Positions 6,092-9,394 of a stretch of DNA of 9,394 bases are shown one piece after another. This DNA is from Dehalococcoidia bacterium (GTDB lineage Bacteria; Chloroflexota; Dehalococcoidia; Dehalococcoidales; RBG-16-60-22). The DNA is taken from positions 1 to 9,394 of the forward strand of contig JAUWYU010000046.1 in assembly GCA_030615655.1 (NCBI GenBank), in the 5' to 3' direction. Each line of letters starts with the position of its first letter. Within the stretch, counting starts at the first letter, position 1. The translations under genes and the position numbers were made by a program. The notes under the pieces are model-generated. The model saw only the letters and a program-made list of their open reading frames with translations, made no database searches and had not been told where the DNA came from.

Positions 6092-7375
6092 ATGTACCAA
6101 CGGAATACGGAGCTTGAGCGAAGAAGGCAGGCCAGGTTAAAACGCCGGAAGACAATCAGGATAACCGTTATTAGCATAGTCTGCCTGCTGATTGTTTTTT
6201 ATAGTTGCTATCAGTACACCGACATAATATTTGGACTGTCTGAAGAACTGGAATCTACCTCCCGAAGCGGCGAATGGGCTATGTTTCGCCGTGACCTGAA
6301 TCGTACCGGCAGCACTGGCCCGAGCGGCATCGTGCCCCAGGGCACACTGAAATGGGCCTTCCCTACAGACGCTGCCATCCATTCATCGCCGACAGTGGTG
6401 GACGGAACCGTTTATGTCGGTTCCAGAGATCATAAGCTCTATGCCATTGACGCGGTCACCGGTGAAAAAAAATGGGAGTACAAGACAGGCAGCTGGGTAG
6501 ATTCGTCACCTATCGTTGTTGATGGTGTGGTCTATTTCGGGTCAAACGACAGCAGACTGTATGCGCTTGATGCTGATACCGGCGTAAAGCTGTGGGATTT
6601 CAAGGCAAAATACGCTATAATGTCCTCACCCGCAATAGCCAATGGCACCGTATATTTTGGTGCTGATGATTATACAATTTACGCTGTGGATGCTGCAACG
6701 GGAACAGAGCTGTGGCATTTTAAGACAGAAAGCTATATTCGATCTTCACCTGCTGTCGCCTACGGTATCGTCTATGTCGGGTCAAGTGATGGCAGTTGTT
6801 ATGCTATAAATGCAATAAGCGGAAGGCTTCGCCTTCGATTTGCTACATATGCCTCGGTACACTCATCCCCGGTTGTAAGTAACGGCGTTGTCTATTGCGG
6901 CAATTCCCGGGGCTTTATATACGCTATTGATGCCGGAGCCAATAATTGGCCCCTTGAGCATAAGCTCAAGGTTTTCTGGAATATACTCTATGTATACGGC
7001 GTGGCACCAAAGCCTCCAACCCCGTCAGGCTTTCTCTGGTTCGCCTGGCTGAGAGACAGGGTAAGTTCCTCTCCCGCCCTGGTGGATGATGTCCTTTACT
7101 TGGGCTCTGGTAACAGGTTGGTATCCTTAGATACCAAGACGCAAATGGAGCGGTGGGGATTTGAAAGTGCGGGTATAGTATACTCCTCACCGGCAGTTGA
7201 AGGCAAAGCTATCTATTTCGGCAGTGAAGATGGCCGTCTCTACGCCCTGGATATTGACACCGGCGACAAGCTCTGGGATATGCTCACCGGAGACAAGATT
7301 ACCTCATCCCCTGTCGTCGCTGATGGTGTGGTTTATATAGGCTCTCACGATGGCAAGCTGTATGCCATTGAATAG
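6092..7375 (+). CDS. Membrane-anchored PQQ-like (BamB-type) eight-bladed beta-propeller protein
   Basis: The 427-residue protein starts with a very basic segment (RRRQARLKRRK) and one hydrophobic helix (about 22-43), so it should be anchored with the rest outside the cytoplasm. The linker leads to WAMFRRDLNRTG, typical of extracellular PQQ-like repeat proteins. Residues 98-427 are blades of about 40 residues beginning SSP-x-V-x-x-G-x-V-Y-x-G and ending YA-[IL]-D-x-x-[TS]-G-x-x-x-W; they start at 98, 138, 178, 218, 258, 326, 365 and 405. The last blade is completed by the LKWAFPTDAAIH strand before the first, giving eight blades with Velcro closure. Blade 5 carries an insert of about 28 aromatic and proline-rich residues (about 285-315). 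No PQQ-binding residues can be assigned; a scaffold or binding role is as likely as an enzyme. Confidence 0.87.
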   Translation: MYQRNTELERRRQARLKRRKTIRITVISIVCLLIVFYSCYQYTDIIFGLSEELESTSRSGEWAMFRRDLNRTGSTGPSGIVPQGTLKWAFPTDAAIHSSPTVVDGTVYVGSRDHKLYAIDAVTGEKKWEYKTGSWVDSSPIVVDGVVYFGSNDSRLYALDADTGVKLWDFKAKYAIMSSPAIANGTVYFGADDYTIYAVDAATGTELWHFKTESYIRSSPAVAYGIVYVGSSDGSCYAINAISGRLRLRFATYASVHSSPVVSNGVVYCGNSRGFIYAIDAGANNWPLEHKLKVFWNILYVYGVAPKPPTPSGFLWFAWLRDRVSSSPALVDDVLYLGSGNRLVSLDTKTQMERWGFESAGIVYSSPAVEGKAIYFGSEDGRLYALDIDTGDKLWDMLTGDKITSSPVVADGVVYIGSHDGKLYAIE

Positions 7376-7422
7376 TTTGGTTGAGAAGAATAAAAGGCTG
7401 CTGTTAATAAGAACCCCTCAAG

Positions 7423-7451
7423 TTGACAAATAGTCTGAGATAGCCTATATT
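7423..7451 (+). promoter_or_regulatory. Sigma-70 promoter of the flavoprotein-selenoprotein operon
   Basis: TTGACA (7423-7428), 17 bp spacer, TATATT (7446-7451): eleven of twelve consensus bases at ideal spacing. The start would be near 7458, giving a leader of about 43 bases. It indicates that the downstream pair is transcribed separately from the propeller gene. Confidence 0.75.
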
Positions 7452-7468
7452 CCTCATCATTGCTTTTC

Positions 7469-7484
7469 AAATAGGTCGCTATTT
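7469..7484 (+). promoter_or_regulatory. Inverted repeat in the operon leader
   Basis: AAATAG-GTCG-CTATTT is a perfect 6 bp stem with a 4-base loop, directly before the AAGGAGG ribosome site (7487-7493). The sequence CAAATAG also occurs at 7427-7433, overlapping the -35, exactly 41 bp upstream of its copy at 7468-7474. It may be an operator pair or a leader hairpin. Confidence 0.4.
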
Positions 7485-7500
7485 CAAGGAGGATATTACC

Positions 7501-8865
7501 ATGAAATCAGACCTCACTCTTAAAACGATTACGGAGCCGTCCCGGGAGATAAATGTCTACCATGAAGCTGATGTTATCGTTGTCGGCGGCGGTCCCGGCG
7601 GACACTCGGCAGCCGTAGCCGCAGCCAGGAACGGTGCCAGAACAATCCTTGTGGAAAGATACGGACATTTAGGGGGCATGGCTACCGGTGGCCTGGTTAT
7701 CCTTATCCCGCACATGAGTGACGGCAGTAAAGAGCAGCAAATAGCCGGTCTCTGCCAGGAATGGCTGGACAGGCTGGAAAAAATCCCCGGCGGCATGGTC
7801 GGGCCGAAGCGGGAGGAAATAGGCTCGACTGACCCCGCGGTGCTTGCCCGCTGGAAGAACCACTTTTCCACTGTGGTTGATGGGAAAATACGGCTGACCT
7901 GGACCGTAGACCCGGAAATGCTGAAATGCATAATGAATGACATGGTGGAGGAAGCGGGAGTCAAGCTTTCTCTCCACTCCTGGGGTACCCAGGCTATCGT
8001 TGATAAAGGCAGAGTCCAGGGTATTATCTTTGAAAGTAAGTCGGGAAGGCAGGCCATACTCGGCAAGATAATAATCGACGGTACAGGTGACGGTGACCTG
8101 TTACCATCCGCCGGGGCGGAATTCGATGGCGCCATAGACCCCAAGCTCAGGAGTTCTATGCTGGCGCTGGTTTTCCGGGTGGGGAATTGCGATTTCAAGA
8201 AGTATAATGAGTTCAGAGAAAAGGACCCGAAGAAGGCTCAGGAACTGATGGGCGAGCTCGGTAAAGCGGCTGGCACTTTCTTTTTGCCTATAGCGGGACA
8301 CCGTGACGATGTCGTCTGGATGAACAACTGGATACCCGGTTTGAGTTCGACAAACGTTGAAGACCTCACCAAACTGGAGGTCAGCGTGCGCAAGATGATG
8401 CGTACTGGGTTTGCTTTCATGAGGAAGAATATCCCCGGCTTTGAGAACAGCTTTATCCTGGATACGGCTTCCCAGACGGGTACACGGGGCAGCCGGCGAC
8501 TTGTCGGTGAATACATCGTTACCGGGGATGACATGAATTCCGGAAAGAAACACGACGATACTATAGCCGTGATTCCGAAGATAGGCCCGCCGGGAGACAA
8601 TCCCCATGTTCATATTCCTTATCGTGCCCTGGTGCCTGCTAAGACAGAGGGATTGCTCGTGGCGGGGCGTAGTTTCTCATCGGATAAATTTGCCAACGAC
8701 ATGCTCAATCTTATACCCCATTGTTGTGCGATGGGTGAAGCCGCCGGAACGGCAGCCGCCCTGGCGATAAAACATGGCATCAGCCCACGGAAGCTGGATT
8801 ACCGGCTGCTGCAGAATACCTTACTCAAGCAGGGTGCTGCTTTGCCTGGTGTTGAGCTCGATTGA
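7501..8865 (+). CDS. FAD-dependent oxidoreductase (FAD_oxidored family)
   Basis: The 454-residue protein opens with a Rossmann dinucleotide fold: VIVVGGGPGGHSAAVAAARNG with the GxGxxG at about 29-34, and Glu52 in ILVERYGHLGG to bind the FAD ribose. The GHLGGMATGG continuation, the second FAD motif IIIDGTGDGDLLPSAGAEF (about 188-206), the GTRGSRRLVGEY segment (about 328-339) and the C-terminal GLLVAGRSFSSDKFANDMLNLIPHCCAMGEAAGTAAALA motif, which closes the FAD site, all belong to this family. Such flavoproteins oxidise or reduce small organic substrates; this one cannot be assigned a substrate. A strong AAGGAGG precedes the ATG. The selenoprotein gene starts 15 bp after its TGA stop, in the same frame, which suggests an electron-transfer partnership. 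No membrane segment or signal peptide is seen. Confidence 0.9.
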   Translation: MKSDLTLKTITEPSREINVYHEADVIVVGGGPGGHSAAVAAARNGARTILVERYGHLGGMATGGLVILIPHMSDGSKEQQIAGLCQEWLDRLEKIPGGMVGPKREEIGSTDPAVLARWKNHFSTVVDGKIRLTWTVDPEMLKCIMNDMVEEAGVKLSLHSWGTQAIVDKGRVQGIIFESKSGRQAILGKIIIDGTGDGDLLPSAGAEFDGAIDPKLRSSMLALVFRVGNCDFKKYNEFREKDPKKAQELMGELGKAAGTFFLPIAGHRDDVVWMNNWIPGLSSTNVEDLTKLEVSVRKMMRTGFAFMRKNIPGFENSFILDTASQTGTRGSRRLVGEYIVTGDDMNSGKKHDDTIAVIPKIGPPGDNPHVHIPYRALVPAKTEGLLVAGRSFSSDKFANDMLNLIPHCCAMGEAAGTAAALAIKHGISPRKLDYRLLQNTLLKQGAALPGVELD

Positions 8866-8880
8866 GGTAGGAGACAAATC

Positions 8881-9394
8881 ATGGAGAAGGAAAAGGTCTA
8901 CACAAATTTGCTGAACCCTATGGCTCAGCAGAAACCAGAGTGGGACATAATACCCCTTGTAGAGCGCCCTTCCACGCTGGAGGAGAGGACGGTGTACATA
9001 ATAAACCAGAGATGGGGTGGAACACAAGCACACGAACCCCTCCTCCTGACAATGAAGAAATGGCTTGAAGATAATATCCGCAATATAAACGTCGTATATA
9101 GAGCCAAGCTGGGGAGCTATGCGGTCAATGATACCGATTTGTGGAAGGAGGTCGGGGAGAGAGCCGACGCCGCCATGATTGGAGTACCCCATTGAAGTAC
9201 CTGCGGGCCGGCGGTCGTCCGGCAGGCACTCGAGATGGAAAAACAGGGTACACCGGCAATACCGATAATGAGTCCTTACCTTGTCGAATCAGCAAAGGAC
9301 AGCGCATTTGAGCTGGGTTGGACTCACCCACGGTTAGTTTCTTTGAGCGAGCCTGATGCACTCCGAGGGGACAAGGCAATACAGAGGATTGTCA
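8881..9394 (+). CDS. UGSC-like selenoprotein with in-frame TGA (Sec105), 3' end outside window
   Basis: An apparent 104-residue ORF ends at TGA 9193-9195, but the same frame stays open to the window edge for 66 more codons with clear protein character. Read as selenocysteine, the junction is AAMIGVPH-U-STCGPAVVRQALEMEKQGTPAIP. This UxxC redox motif (Sec105, Cys108) after a beta strand and before a helix matches the layout of UGSC family (seleno)proteins. The N-terminal part has VYIINQRWGGTQAHEPLL (about 39-56) and a KLGSYAVNDTDLWKEV segment. The ATG is preceded by AGGAG. It is the second gene of an operon with the flavoprotein, which may reduce or be reduced by the selenenyl-sulfide centre. 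A SECIS-like hairpin follows the TGA. The exact family is less certain than the recoding. Confidence 0.82.
9202..9228 (+). promoter_or_regulatory. Bacterial SECIS-like hairpin after the Sec105 codon
   Basis: GCCGG (9207-9211) pairs with CCGGC (9219-9223) around the 7-base loop CGGUCGU. UGC (9202-9204) pairs with GCA (9226-9228) below a 2x2 internal loop. The loop starts 16 bases after UGA, has G at its second position and contains GGUC, as in the E. coli fdhF SECIS loop. An alternative fold pairs CCUGC (9200-9204) with GCAGG (9222-9226). Either way a stable hairpin follows the codon. Confidence 0.65.

Noticed and set aside
6377..7372. CRISPR-like or DNA-level tandem repeat
   Set aside because: The periodicity of about 120 bp is at protein level (propeller blades); the DNA copies are too diverged for a repeat array.
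7557..8198. 213-residue minus-strand ORF opposite the FAD oxidoreductase
   Set aside because: Shadow of a GC-biased real gene; Ser/Pro-rich with no motif.
9125..9379. 84-residue minus-strand ORF spanning the second TGA
   Set aside because: The plus-strand read-through frame shows the UxxC motif and a continuous fold pattern; the minus-strand ORF has none.

Overview
This 9.4 kb window looks like part of a bacterial chromosome. It has several near-consensus sigma-70 promoters (TTGACA / TATAAT-type boxes at 15-18 bp spacing), Shine-Dalgarno sites and mixed ATG/GTG/TTG starts. The combination of a bacterial NrpR-type nitrogen regulator, two probable selenoproteins and an oxalate/formate-type MFS carrier fits an anaerobic lineage such as Chloroflexota (Dehalococcoidia-like) or a similar subsurface anaerobe. 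The lineage is an inference with low to moderate confidence.

Left part, minus strand: an nrpR-like repressor gene (532-1527) is followed after one base by a 5' portion of hisF (1-530, running off the window). A perfect TTGACA-N17-TATAAT promoter drives the pair. A perfect inverted repeat of the form GGTA-N6-TACC lies on the predicted start point, as expected for NrpR autoregulation. HisF keeps catalytic Asp11 but has Val where the second catalytic Asp (130) should be. Next on the minus strand is a gene at 1715-2944 that looks like two ORFs split by TGA. The TGA sits in a UPGC motif, so the whole is best read as one 409-residue selenoprotein of the glycine/sarcosine/betaine/D-proline reductase selenoprotein B family.

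Middle, plus strand: a 265 bp divergent region holds palindromes and a tRNA 3'-end-like fragment. It is followed by an isochorismatase-fold cysteine hydrolase (3210-3887), then an Lrp/AsnC regulator (4090-4557) with an 18 bp palindrome over its promoter, and an MFS transporter (4617-5933) probably co-transcribed with it.

Right part, plus strand: a membrane-anchored eight-bladed PQQ-like beta-propeller protein (6092-7375) with its own promoter comes first. Then an operon encodes a FAD-dependent oxidoreductase (7501-8865) and a second selenoprotein, UGSC-like, with an in-frame TGA at 9193-9195 in a U-S-T-C motif (8881 to beyond the window end). Both TGA codons are followed at the right distance by hairpins resembling bacterial SECIS elements.

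The most notable content is the pair of unannotated selenoproteins, one of them coupled to a flavoprotein, and the archaeal-style NrpR/operator pair with a bacterial promoter.
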